From DASVTR01 sp033855775 (GTDB lineage: Bacteria; Acidobacteriota; Blastocatellia; Pyrinomonadales; Pyrinomonadaceae), in assembly GCA_033855775.1 (NCBI GenBank), contig JAWVFT010000042.1:1-13438 (forward strand): a stretch of DNA of 13,438 nt. Reading direction: 5' to 3'. Shown piece after piece: positions 6,261-13,438 of this stretch; positions within the stretch are counted from its first letter, which is position 1, and every line of letters begins with the position of its first letter. A program made the position numbers and the translations under genes. The notes under the pieces were generated by a model. That model saw only the letters and a list, made by a program, of their open reading frames with translations, had not been told where the DNA came from and made no database searches.

Positions 6261-7244
6261 ATGTCTGTGATGACGATGCGCGAAGCTCTCAATCAAGCTT
6301 TGCGCGAAGAGTTGGAACGCGATGAAAATGTTTTCCTGATGGGCGAGGAAGTGGCCGCTTATCAGGGAGCGTATAAAGTGACGAAAGGCTTGCTGCAAGA
6401 GTTTGGCGACAAGCGAGTGATTGACACGCCGATTACCGAGCTTGGCTTTGCGGGCCTTGGCGTCGGCGCGGCGATGGTCGGCTTGCGCCCCGTCGTCGAG
6501 TTTATGACCTTCAACTTTTCCATCCTTGCGACCGACCAGATAGTCAACTCGGCGGCCAAGATGCGCTATATGTCAGGCGGGCAGTTTAAGATTCCGATTG
6601 TCTTTCGCGGCCCGAACGGCTCCGCTTTTCAAGTCTCTTCGCAACACTCGCAAGCCCTCGAATCATGGTACGGCTTCTTTCCCGGCCTCAAGGTCGTGAT
6701 GCCTTCGACTCCGGCGGACGCGAAAGGATTGTTGAAGAGTTCTATCCGTGACGACGACCCCGTTATCTTCCTCGAACAGGAAAGGATGTACGGCAACAAG
6801 GGCGAAGTGCCGGACGATAAAGATTTCACGATTCCGCTCGGTGTGGCGGACGTGAAGCGCGAGGGAACGGATGCCACCATCGTCGCGCGTTCGTTGATGG
6901 TTCCGCTCGCGTTGAAGGCTGCCGAAGAGTTGGAGAAGCAAGGCGTCTCGGTCGAAGTCATAGACCCGCGCACGATTCGCCCGCTCGATATAGAAACGAT
7001 TATCGCGTCCGTCAGGAAGACCAACCGCGTCGTCGTCGCCGAAGAGTCGCATCCGTTCTGCGGCGTCTCGGCTGAAATCAGCGCGGAGATTAACGAGCGC
7101 GCTTTCGATTATCTGGACGCGCCCGTGCGCCGCGTCTCCGGCGTCGATGTGCCGATGCCTTACGCGAAGAATCTTGAGAAGCTGGCGATACCGGACGTGC
7201 AGCAACTCGTCGCCGCCGTGCGCGAAGTTGCGTACTTAGATTAG
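6261..7244 (+). CDS. pdhB: Pyruvate dehydrogenase E1 component, beta subunit
   Basis: This 327-residue protein is the beta subunit of the heterotetrameric E1 of pyruvate dehydrogenase and shares the thiamine-diphosphate sites with E1 alpha. The length and motifs are typical: MGEEVAAYQGAYKVTKGL, DTPITE with the glutamate E60 that activates the cofactor, GAAMVGLRPVVE, AAKMRYMSGGQ, RGPNG, QHSQ with H129, PGLKVVMPSTPADAKGLL, and the C-terminal transketolase-type domain starting near residue 195 with VEVIDPRTIRPLD and VAEESH. AGAGGTG lies a few bases before the ATG at 6261, a good ribosome-binding site and better than that of pdhA. It sits between pdhA and pdhC in the usual order and is presumably cotranscribed. 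The branched-chain homologue is the main alternative. Confidence 0.94.
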   Translation: MSVMTMREALNQALREELERDENVFLMGEEVAAYQGAYKVTKGLLQEFGDKRVIDTPITELGFAGLGVGAAMVGLRPVVEFMTFNFSILATDQIVNSAAKMRYMSGGQFKIPIVFRGPNGSAFQVSSQHSQALESWYGFFPGLKVVMPSTPADAKGLLKSSIRDDDPVIFLEQERMYGNKGEVPDDKDFTIPLGVADVKREGTDATIVARSLMVPLALKAAEELEKQGVSVEVIDPRTIRPLDIETIIASVRKTNRVVVAEESHPFCGVSAEISAEINERAFDYLDAPVRRVSGVDVPMPYAKNLEKLAIPDVQQLVAAVREVAYLD

Positions 7245-7263
7245 AAACTTTCGTTGTCAGCAT

Positions 7264-7299
7264 TCAGTCGCGCGTTCATCAACAGCAGCGGGCGACTGA
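7264..7299 (+). promoter_or_regulatory. Inverted repeat between pdhB and pdhC
   Basis: TCAGTCGC (7264-7271) and GCGACTGA (7292-7299) are exact inverted repeats separated by 20 bases, within a 122-base gap between pdhB and pdhC. There is no T run, so it does not look like a terminator. The rest of the gap shows no open frame and no promoter I would defend. It ends with AAAGGA, the ribosome-binding site of pdhC. Confidence 0.4.
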
Positions 7300-7366
7300 C
7301 TCAAAGTAAGAACTAAAGAACGCGCAACCGGCAACGATTTATTGACGACGGACAAAGGACAAACGC

Positions 7367-8764
7367 ATGGCAACGCAGGTCGTAATGCCCAAGCTCTCTC
7401 CGACGATGGAAGAGGGACAACTATCTCGCTGGCTCAAAAAAGAGGGCGACAAAGTATCCATGGGCGAGCCGCTCGCCGAGATAGACACCGACAAGGCGAC
7501 GATGGAAATGCAGGCGCTCGGCAACGGCGTGCTGCGCAAGATTCTCATCAAGGAAGGCGAGAGCGCGCCGCTCGGACAACTCATCGCCATCATCGGCGAG
7601 CCTGACGAAGACATCTCCGCCATGCTCAAACAAGCCGGGGCCGGACAACCCGCGACTCAAAGCGAAGGAGCCGCGCAGGAGGCCAAAGCCGCAAGCGACG
7701 ATAAGCCGCAACAGCAAGCCGCGACGACTCAACCAAGCGCGCCCGCTCAAGCGACAGCTTCAACCGAACAAGTCAAACAAGCTGCGACTTCAGGCAATGG
7801 AGCCGGGACAGCGACCGCAACCAATCAAGCGACGAATCAGAGCGAGCGTCTCATCGTTTCACCGCTCGCCGCGCGGATGGCCGCCGAAGCGGGCATTGAT
7901 TTGCGCAGCCTGAGCGGCAGCGGCCCCGGCGGTCGCATCGTCAAGCGCGACATCGAAGCCGCGATGAGCGCGGGGCAACAGCCCGCCACCTCGCAAGCTC
8001 CCGCGCAAGCTCCGCAAAGACACCTTCGCGCCGTCGAGCCAAGCTCTCAACCGTCGCAGCCCGCCGCTGTGGAAGGCGCGTCGCCCTACAGAGACGAGCC
8101 GACCTCCGTCATGCGCCAGACGATTGCGCGCCGCCTCGTCACGTCCATCGGCCCCGTGCCCCATTTCTTCCTGACGACGGAAATCGAGATGGACAGCACG
8201 GCGGAGCTTCGTCGCTCAATCAACGAGCTTGACCCGGAATTGAAGGCCAGCATCAACGACCTGATTATCAAAGTCGCGGCCATCTCGCTCATCCAGCACC
8301 CGCAGGTCAACGCTTCTTTTCAAGACAAGGCCGTGCGCTATTATGAACGCGCAGACATCGGCGTCGCCGTCGCCATCGAAGACGGGCTTATCACTCCGGT
8401 CGTGCGCTCCGCCGACCGCAAATCCATCCGCGAGATTTCGCGCGAGGTAAAAGAATTGGCCGAGCGTGCGCGCTCGCGCAAGTTAATGCCGGACGAATAC
8501 ACCGGCGCGACCTTCTCCATCAGCAATCTTGGGATGCTCGGAATAGACGAATTTACAGCCGTCATCAATCCACCCGAAGCTGCTATTCTCGCCGTCGGGG
8601 CGATGACGCCGAAGCCTGTCGTGCGTGAAGGCGAAGTGGTCGTGCGGCAGATGATGCGCGTCACGATGTCTTGCGACCATCGCGTCATTGACGGAGCGAC
8701 CGGCGCGCGTTTCCTGCAAACCTTCAAGAAGCTGTTGGAGAATCCGCTGCTCATGATTGTCTGA
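7367..8764 (+). CDS. pdhC: Dihydrolipoamide acetyltransferase (E2) of pyruvate dehydrogenase
   Basis: This 465-residue protein is the E2 core of the PDH complex; it carries the acetyl group on a lipoyl arm and transfers it to CoA. One lipoyl domain occupies residues 1-80 with the lipoylated lysine K43 in DTDKATM. A flexible Ala/Gln/Thr-rich linker (about 88-160) leads to the peripheral-subunit-binding domain (about 161-198, RLIVSPLAARMAAEAGIDL). A second Pro/Gln/Ala-rich linker precedes the catalytic domain (about 240-465), which has SISNLGMLGIDEF, INPPEAAILAVG and the active-site H438 and D442 in DHRVIDG. AAAGGA stands about 8 bases before the ATG at 7367. With E1 alpha and E1 beta directly upstream it completes E1-E2; the E3 gene is not in the window and must be elsewhere. 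Only one lipoyl domain is present, whereas E. coli E2 has three. Confidence 0.94.
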   Translation: MATQVVMPKLSPTMEEGQLSRWLKKEGDKVSMGEPLAEIDTDKATMEMQALGNGVLRKILIKEGESAPLGQLIAIIGEPDEDISAMLKQAGAGQPATQSEGAAQEAKAASDDKPQQQAATTQPSAPAQATASTEQVKQAATSGNGAGTATATNQATNQSERLIVSPLAARMAAEAGIDLRSLSGSGPGGRIVKRDIEAAMSAGQQPATSQAPAQAPQRHLRAVEPSSQPSQPAAVEGASPYRDEPTSVMRQTIARRLVTSIGPVPHFFLTTEIEMDSTAELRRSINELDPELKASINDLIIKVAAISLIQHPQVNASFQDKAVRYYERADIGVAVAIEDGLITPVVRSADRKSIREISREVKELAERARSRKLMPDEYTGATFSISNLGMLGIDEFTAVINPPEAAILAVGAMTPKPVVREGEVVVRQMMRVTMSCDHRVIDGATGARFLQTFKKLLENPLLMIV

Positions 8765-8833
8765 GCGATAAGAGCGAACGGGGACAACTCCGGCGGAGAG
8801 TTTGCGACGACCGGACGCAGGGCAGGAGTCAGC

Positions 8834-9817
8834 GTGTCGAGCAGCGGCCAGAGCGAGAGCCAGCATCAGGTTGTGAGCATTCCGGCGGCGTCACGTTCTC
8901 AGGCTGCGCCGCACTTCGCTTTAATCGCCGTCCAGTTGATGTTCGGCTCGTGGCCGATTTCCGGCAAGATTGCCTTGCGCTTTGTGCCGAGCGTAGCCCT
9001 CCTCTCGTTTCGCATCGGCGGCGCGGCCGTCGTCTTCATCATCCTGCAACGCCTGCTTGGGCAGATGCGGTTTCCGGCTAAAAGAGACATAACCTGGATT
9101 GCGCTCTACAGTCTGCTCGGTATTGTGCTCAATCAATTCCTGTTCATCAAGGGACTCTCGCTGACGACCGTCATCGACGCCACGTTGCTCGGCACGACCA
9201 TTCCCGTCTTTACGCTGCTGGTCAGCATCATCTTCGGTCTGGACCAACTCACCTGGCGAAAAGCTATGGGGATTTTGCTGGCCGCGGGTGGAGTCGTCTA
9301 TCTGGTTGACCCTCTGCGCGCCAACTTTTCCGGCCAGACGGCGCTCGGCAACTTGTTGATAGTCGCCAACTCAATCGCTTACGGCGCGTACATCGCGCTC
9401 TCCAAGCAGATGGTCAAACGATACGGTGCGCTCACCTTCATCACATGGGTTTTTGTCTTCGGAACGGTGGTGACACTGCCCATCGGTTTGACGACAATCG
9501 CCATCGCGCCCATCCACGGCGGAGGTCTTGGCGTGTGGCTCGTCATGCTGTACATCATCTTAGTCCCGACCGTCGGCGCTTACTACGCCAACGCTTGGGC
9601 TTTGGCCCGCGTCGCGCCGAGCACCGTCGCCGTCTACATCTACCTGCAACCGCTCATCGCCTTCGTGATGGCTCCCTTGATTCTCGGAGAGAGTTGGAAC
9701 TCGCGGACGTGGATTGCGTCTATCTTAATCTTCGCCGGGGTGGCAATCGTCATCAAACGTTCGCGCAGCCCCGCTGTGGCGGACGTAGCCGAACGCCCGG
9801 AAGCTCTCGGCCATTGA
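8834..9817 (+). CDS. EamA/DMT-family inner-membrane transporter
   Basis: This 327-residue protein has the length and pattern of the drug/metabolite transporter superfamily: about ten membrane spans in two EamA repeats (about residues 28-157 and 170-307). Visible hallmarks include an FGSWPISGK segment in the first span, FRIGGAAVV, the ALYSLLG and NQFLFIKGLSLTTVIDATLL stretch, and the second-repeat sequence VAPSTVAVYIYLQPLIAFVMAPLILGE. A polar N-terminal tail of about 27 residues precedes the first span, and a polar tail ends it. The start is GTG at 8834, well supported by GGCAGGAG ending about 6 bases upstream. It begins 69 bases after pdhC on the same strand with no terminator between, so it could be cotranscribed. 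The substrate is unknown; members of this family export amino acids, metabolites or drugs. Confidence 0.88.
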   Translation: MSSSGQSESQHQVVSIPAASRSQAAPHFALIAVQLMFGSWPISGKIALRFVPSVALLSFRIGGAAVVFIILQRLLGQMRFPAKRDITWIALYSLLGIVLNQFLFIKGLSLTTVIDATLLGTTIPVFTLLVSIIFGLDQLTWRKAMGILLAAGGVVYLVDPLRANFSGQTALGNLLIVANSIAYGAYIALSKQMVKRYGALTFITWVFVFGTVVTLPIGLTTIAIAPIHGGGLGVWLVMLYIILVPTVGAYYANAWALARVAPSTVAVYIYLQPLIAFVMAPLILGESWNSRTWIASILIFAGVAIVIKRSRSPAVADVAERPEALGH

Positions 9818-9850
9818 TTTTTTTGAAGGCACAGGCAAATAATCGGACGC

Positions 9851-10753
9851 ATGGTGTCAGAAGTCGAAACAACTATCGCCTCGCCGGAGATAGAGAGCGG
9901 AGCCAAGAACGCGGCGGCGCGGCTCTCCATTTTATCGGCGGCGTTCCTCATCGCGCTGAAGACGGCGACGGGGTTGCTCACCGGCTCGATTAGCGTCTGG
10001 GCTTCGCTGCTCGATTCGGCGATGGACATCTTCGCTTCGACGATTAACTTCGTCGCCGTGCGCGCCGCCGCAAGGCCCGCCGACGAAGACCACGCCTACG
10101 GCCACGGCAAGGCCGAATCGCTCGCCGGACTCTTTCAATCGCTGGTTATCGCAGCCTCCGGCATCTATCTCATCTGGCAAGCGGCGCAACGCCTCATCAA
10201 GCCGCGCGCGACGAGTCATGAATGGTTCGGGATGGCGACGATGCTCATCGCCACGCTGACGAGCATCGCTCTGGTCAGGCGACTCAGGCGCGTCGCGCGC
10301 GAAACGGATTCGCCCGCGCTCCACTCCGACGCCGTTCACTACATCACGGACATCTACACCAACACGAGCGCGCTCGTCGCCCTGCTCATCGTCAGGCTGA
10401 CCAACTGGCAAATCGCCGACCCGCTGATTTCCATTCTCATCGCGATCTATATTCTCTGGTCGGCCATACACGTCGCGCGCGAGTCAATTGATGTCCTGAT
10501 GGATCGCCGCCTGCCCCTGGAGATAGACGAGCAGGTGAAGGAAATCGTCCGCCGTTTTCGAGACGATGGCGTGCTCGGCTTTCATGACTTGCGCACGCGC
10601 CGTTCCGGCTCGCAAAAGTTCATAGACCTTCATCTCGAAGTTGAACGCGACCAGCGACTACAGGAAGCGCACGACATCAGTGTCCGCGTCCTGCGCGCCA
10701 TCGAAGCCGAAATCCCACGCGCCCGCGTCCAAATCCACACAGACCCGAAGTGA
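9851..10753 (+). CDS. fieF: Cation diffusion facilitator (FieF-like) metal exporter
   Basis: This 300-residue protein is a CDF-family antiporter that exports divalent metals (Zn, Fe, or possibly Mn or Cd) across the inner membrane in exchange for protons. It has the length of E. coli FieF, and its metal residues line up. The transport site is D55-x3-D59 and H163-x3-D167, each ten positions after FieF D45, D49, H153 and D157. The second site is D78, H81 and H85 in DEDHAYGH. The cytoplasmic domain (about 215-300) keeps H245 in HDLRTR, H261 in DLHLEV, and H296-x-D298. About six membrane spans fill residues 25-210. It starts 33 bases after the EamA transporter; no clear ribosome-binding site precedes the ATG. 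The aspartate/histidine transport site favours Zn/Fe over the all-aspartate Mn type. The fieF symbol is by motif match, not proven orthology. Confidence 0.9.
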   Translation: MVSEVETTIASPEIESGAKNAAARLSILSAAFLIALKTATGLLTGSISVWASLLDSAMDIFASTINFVAVRAAARPADEDHAYGHGKAESLAGLFQSLVIAASGIYLIWQAAQRLIKPRATSHEWFGMATMLIATLTSIALVRRLRRVARETDSPALHSDAVHYITDIYTNTSALVALLIVRLTNWQIADPLISILIAIYILWSAIHVARESIDVLMDRRLPLEIDEQVKEIVRRFRDDGVLGFHDLRTRRSGSQKFIDLHLEVERDQRLQEAHDISVRVLRAIEAEIPRARVQIHTDPK

Positions 10754-10776
10754 AGAATGAAGGATGAAAGCGACGC

Positions 10777-10920
10777 GGGGACACGGAGACGCGGAGACGC
10801 GGCGAAGAAATCACCGAAGCAATCTTGAAGTGTGAGCTTAATGAATCTTGAAGTGTGCATATACTCTTTCTTTCTCGCCGCGTCCCCGTGTCTCCTAGCC
10901 CCGCGCTCCCGCGTCCGTGC
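10777..10920. repeat. Octamer-built imperfect inverted repeat in the convergent gap
   Basis: The 171-base gap between the ends of fieF and mutS holds two GC-rich blocks. The left block is three octamers of the form GGRGACRC (GGGGACAC, GGAGACGC, GGAGACGC at 10777-10800) followed by GGCGAAGAAA. The right block (10871-10920) is made of the same kind of octamer on the other strand. Bases 10785-10810 pair with 10871-10895 with two mismatches and one bulge, making a long stem around a loop of about 60 bases. It could act as a two-way transcription stop or be a dispersed intergenic repeat. No T run follows on either strand, so it is not a textbook terminator. Confidence 0.7.
10821..10857 (+). repeat. 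14-bp direct repeat inside the inverted-repeat loop
   Basis: AATCTTGAAGTGTG occurs at 10821-10834 and again at 10844-10857, a period of 23 bases, with AGCTTAATG between. Both copies lie in the AT-richer loop enclosed by the octamer arms. No function is evident; it may be a small duplication or a protein-binding pair. Confidence 0.75.
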
Positions 10921-10924
10921 TTCG

Positions 10925-13438
10925 TCACGCTGTCTTGACGGCGCGGACGCTCTTGTTGTTGCTGCCTGTGTCGGCGGCGAGGCGGCGGAGTTCGTAGAGT
11001 TTCATCAGGGCTTCGACGGGCGAGAGCGCGTCGGGGTCAACGTCCAGCAGAGCTTGCGAGAGGCGAGAGTCGCGCGTTGCCGTGATGCTGGCGGGGTCTG
11101 AAGATTGGCTTTCGACCGCGCCGTCTTGAAGGTTCGGGCTGGCTTCGTATTCGGCCAGCAGTTGTTCGGCGCGGCGGACGACGGGGCGCGGCAACCCGGC
11201 GAGCTTGGCGGCATAGACGCCGTAGCTTTTCAGCGCGACGCCGGGGCTAATCTTGTAGAGAAAGGTTAACTCGCTTCCCTGCTCTGCAATTTCGACGTGA
11301 AGATTTTTGAGTCGCGGCAGCAAGTCGGCCAGTTCCGTCAACTCGTGATAGTGCGTGGCGAAGAGCGTCTTCGAGCGAATCTGCGGGTGATTGTGTATGT
11401 ATTCGAGGACGGCTCGCGCCACTGCGAGCCCGTCGTAGGTCGAAGTGCCGCGACCGAGTTCGTCCAACAAAATCAACGAGCGCGGCGTGGCGTGATGCAG
11501 AATCTGCGCTGTCTCTGTCATCTCGGTCATGAAGGTTGACTCGCCGCTGCCGAGACGATCATACAAACCTATGCGCGTGAAGATGCGATCGCAGAGTCCG
11601 ATGACGGCTTCGCGCGCAGGGACGAAGCAGCCCGTCTGGGCCAGCAAGACTATCAGCGCGGTTTGCCGCAAGTAGGTTGACTTGCCGCTCATGTTCGGGC
11701 CTGTGATCAAAGCTATCTGCGGCGAGCCTTCGCCGCCCAGCGCTACGTCATTGGCGACGAATGGGGTTTTTTCATCCAGGGCTCTTTCGAGTACAGGATG
11801 GCGGCCTTCTTTGATGTCGAGCTGCGCGTGGTCAACGACGGTCGGACGCGTGTAGCGAAACTCTTCGGCGGTCGAGGCGAACGAGATGATCACATCTAAA
11901 TAAGCGAGGCTTGAGGCGGCGCAGAGGATTTCAGCGCGGCTCTTTGAAACTTCCCCGCAGACGTGACGAAAGAGATTGGCCTCAAGCTCTGCGATTCTCT
12001 CCTGCGCATGAAGGACGAGCGATTCATACTCCTTCAGCTCAAGCGTGACAAAGCGTTCGGCATGCGCGAGCGTCTGCTTGCGCGTGTAGTCTTCCGGGAT
12101 CAGATGCAGGTTCGGGCGCGTAACTTCGATAAAGTAGCCGAAGACTTTATTGTAACCGACCCGCAGGCTCTTGACGCCCGTGCGCGCACGCTCGCGCTGC
12201 TCCAGTTCTGCGAGATATGTTTTTCCGTTGCTGAGGAGCGAGCGCAACTGGTCAAGCTCTTCGGAAAAGCCCACACGTATGACGCCCGTCTGCTCATTCC
12301 GCGAAGGCAGCTCTTCCGAGATCGCCGTGCCGATCAGCTTCGATGCGCTCTCGCATGCTGGCAAAGCTTCGAGCGTTGAATTGAAGCGGCCTGCTTCGCG
12401 CTGCAAGATGGCACGCACTTGCGGAATCGCTTCGAGGCTCTGCCCTAAGGCCAGCAGCTCCTGCGCGTTGATGATGCCAGCGCGCGCGCGCGATGAGAGT
12501 CGTTCAAGATCGCGCATCGTCTCGAAGATCGAAGACAGCTCGGCGCGAGCCTTTCTGTTTGCGAGAAACCATGCGACGTGCTCCTGACGGCGGACGATCT
12601 CTGCCACGTCAAGCAACGGCTGTTGCAGCCAACGCCTGAGCAGCCTTCCGCCCATAGCGGTTCGCGTCTCGTCCATCACGGAGAGCAGAGACTGTGCGCC
12701 GCCTCCGCCCTCAAATATTTCGAGGCTGCGGAAAGTCTGCGCGTCGAGCGTCATGAAATTGTCCGTGCGATAGCTCTTGAGGCGGGTCAATTGCTCAGAG
12801 GCGAGCGTCTGCATCTCGCGCAGGTAAGCGATGATCGCTCCGGCGGCTGCGGTCGCCAGAGGCCAGCGCGTGAGGCCGAACGGGGCTAGCGAACGCACAC
12901 CGAAATGATCGCAGAGCGCACGCCGCGCGCGTTCATATTCAAAAGACGAGTCGTCGCAAAAGGTGATAAAGCCAGGCAAAGGTTCTGACGAAGAATCGTT
13001 GCGGCTTGTTGCTGGAACGAGCAGCTCCGAAGGCGCCAGACGTTGCAGCTCAGGAATCATCGCCGCGTGGTCGAGCTCGGTCGCGGCAAACTCGCCCGTC
13101 GTCACGTCAGCATACGCTACGCCCGCGCGCTTGCCATCGCTCACAGAGGCCGCCAGATAGTTATTTGATTTGCTTTGCAGGAGGCCGGGTTCGAGGACTG
13201 TGCCGGGCGTCACGATACGCACGACATCACGGTCTATCAGTCCGCGCCCGGCTTCGCCCTTGACCGGCGTGGCGGTCAACTGCTCGCAGATGGCGACGCG
13301 ATGGCCGCGCGCGATCAGCGTCGCGAGATGTCTTTCGAGGCTGTGATGCGGAACGCCCGCGAGCGGGACGCGGATGTTCTTGCCCATCGGCTTGGAGGTG
13401 AGCACGATGTCCAGCTCGCGCGCCAGCAGCCGCGCGTC
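10925..13438 (-). CDS. mutS: DNA mismatch repair ATPase MutS (5' end outside window)
   Basis: MutS recognises base mismatches and small loops in DNA and, using ATP, recruits MutL. The 837 visible codons run to the window edge in frame; by alignment with the E. coli protein from memory, about 42 N-terminal residues are missing, including the mismatch-contacting F-x-E motif. What remains of domain I reads LDIVLTSK, VPLAGVPHHSLE and GHRVAICEQ, then VRIVTPGT. The connector, lever and clamp follow. The ATPase has Walker A (GPNMSGKST, near 11675-11705), Walker B (LILLDELGRGTSTYDG, near 11435-11485) and ATHYHELTE. The C-terminal segment includes LSPVEALMKLYELRRL, as in other bacterial MutS proteins. 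An internal GTG at 13405 is only where an open frame first offers a start; homology continues upstream of it. The gene ends with TGA at 10925-10927, facing the fieF gene. No frameshift is seen. Confidence 0.96.
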   Translation of the reverse strand, partial: DARLLARELDIVLTSKPMGKNIRVPLAGVPHHSLERHLATLIARGHRVAICEQLTATPVKGEAGRGLIDRDVVRIVTPGTVLEPGLLQSKSNNYLAASVSDGKRAGVAYADVTTGEFAATELDHAAMIPELQRLAPSELLVPATSRNDSSSEPLPGFITFCDDSSFEYERARRALCDHFGVRSLAPFGLTRWPLATAAAGAIIAYLREMQTLASEQLTRLKSYRTDNFMTLDAQTFRSLEIFEGGGGAQSLLSVMDETRTAMGGRLLRRWLQQPLLDVAEIVRRQEHVAWFLANRKARAELSSIFETMRDLERLSSRARAGIINAQELLALGQSLEAIPQVRAILQREAGRFNSTLEALPACESASKLIGTAISEELPSRNEQTGVIRVGFSEELDQLRSLLSNGKTYLAELEQRERARTGVKSLRVGYNKVFGYFIEVTRPNLHLIPEDYTRKQTLAHAERFVTLELKEYESLVLHAQERIAELEANLFRHVCGEVSKSRAEILCAASSLAYLDVIISFASTAEEFRYTRPTVVDHAQLDIKEGRHPVLERALDEKTPFVANDVALGGEGSPQIALITGPNMSGKSTYLRQTALIVLLAQTGCFVPAREAVIGLCDRIFTRIGLYDRLGSGESTFMTEMTETAQILHHATPRSLILLDELGRGTSTYDGLAVARAVLEYIHNHPQIRSKTLFATHYHELTELADLLPRLKNLHVEIAEQGSELTFLYKISPGVALKSYGVYAAKLAGLPRPVVRRAEQLLAEYEASPNLQDGAVESQSSDPASITATRDSRLSQALLDVDPDALSPVEALMKLYELRRLAADTGSNNKSVRAVKTA

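Noticed and set aside
8786..8802. Small hairpin CTCC-GGC-GGAG between pdhC and the EamA gene as a terminator
   Set aside because: Only four base pairs and no T run; not enough to call a terminator.

Overview
This window looks like ordinary bacterial chromosome with moderately high G+C: genes lie close together, Shine-Dalgarno and sigma70-type signals can be read, and no transposase, integrase, phage gene, CRISPR array or RNA gene is visible. The gene content does not fix the taxon. An Acidobacteriota-like organism (Blastocatellia) is a guess from the general style: an Asn-rich lipoprotein, GC-rich octamer repeats between genes, and a PDH E1-alpha/E1-beta/E2 cluster. A 16S or whole-genome comparison would be needed to settle it.

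Layout. 45-911 (-) is an RNase D-type 3'-5' exonuclease with an HRDC domain. 1026-1391 (-) is a small secreted lipoprotein made of Asn/Ser/Met octapeptide repeats, followed by a perfect 28-bp palindrome (974-1001). 1392-2093 holds no convincing gene. A good sigma70-type promoter (2094-2122) overlaps a cluster of TTGGC/GCCAA half-sites (2122-2149) and drives a large membrane protein (2300-4834, +) carrying both an HD-GYP domain (c-di-GMP hydrolysis) and a GGDEF-type domain (c-di-GMP synthesis), separated by a GAF sensor. A strong rho-independent terminator (4861-4907) ends this unit.

A TATAAT promoter (4945-4950) then starts the pyruvate dehydrogenase cluster: pdhA (E1 alpha, 5050-6186), pdhB (E1 beta, 6261-7244) and pdhC (E2, 7367-8764). 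Each of the three genes has a stem-loop in the leader or gap just before it. Two inner-membrane transporter genes follow on the same strand with short gaps: an EamA/DMT-family exporter (8834-9817) and a FieF-like cation diffusion facilitator (9851-10753). No terminator separates them from pdhC, so some readthrough is plausible. No E3 (lipoamide dehydrogenase) gene is in the window.

The + strand genes converge on mutS (10925-13438, -), whose 5' end lies beyond the window edge. The 171-bp convergent gap is built from an imperfect inverted repeat of GC-rich octamers enclosing two copies of a 14-bp direct repeat.

Together the genes cover RNA processing, c-di-GMP signalling, central carbon metabolism, transport and mismatch repair. 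They do not form an obviously new system. The points most worth a second look are the HD-GYP/GGDEF fusion with its operator-like promoter, the octapeptide-repeat lipoprotein, the altered thiamine-diphosphate motif of E1 alpha, and the structured intergenic elements.
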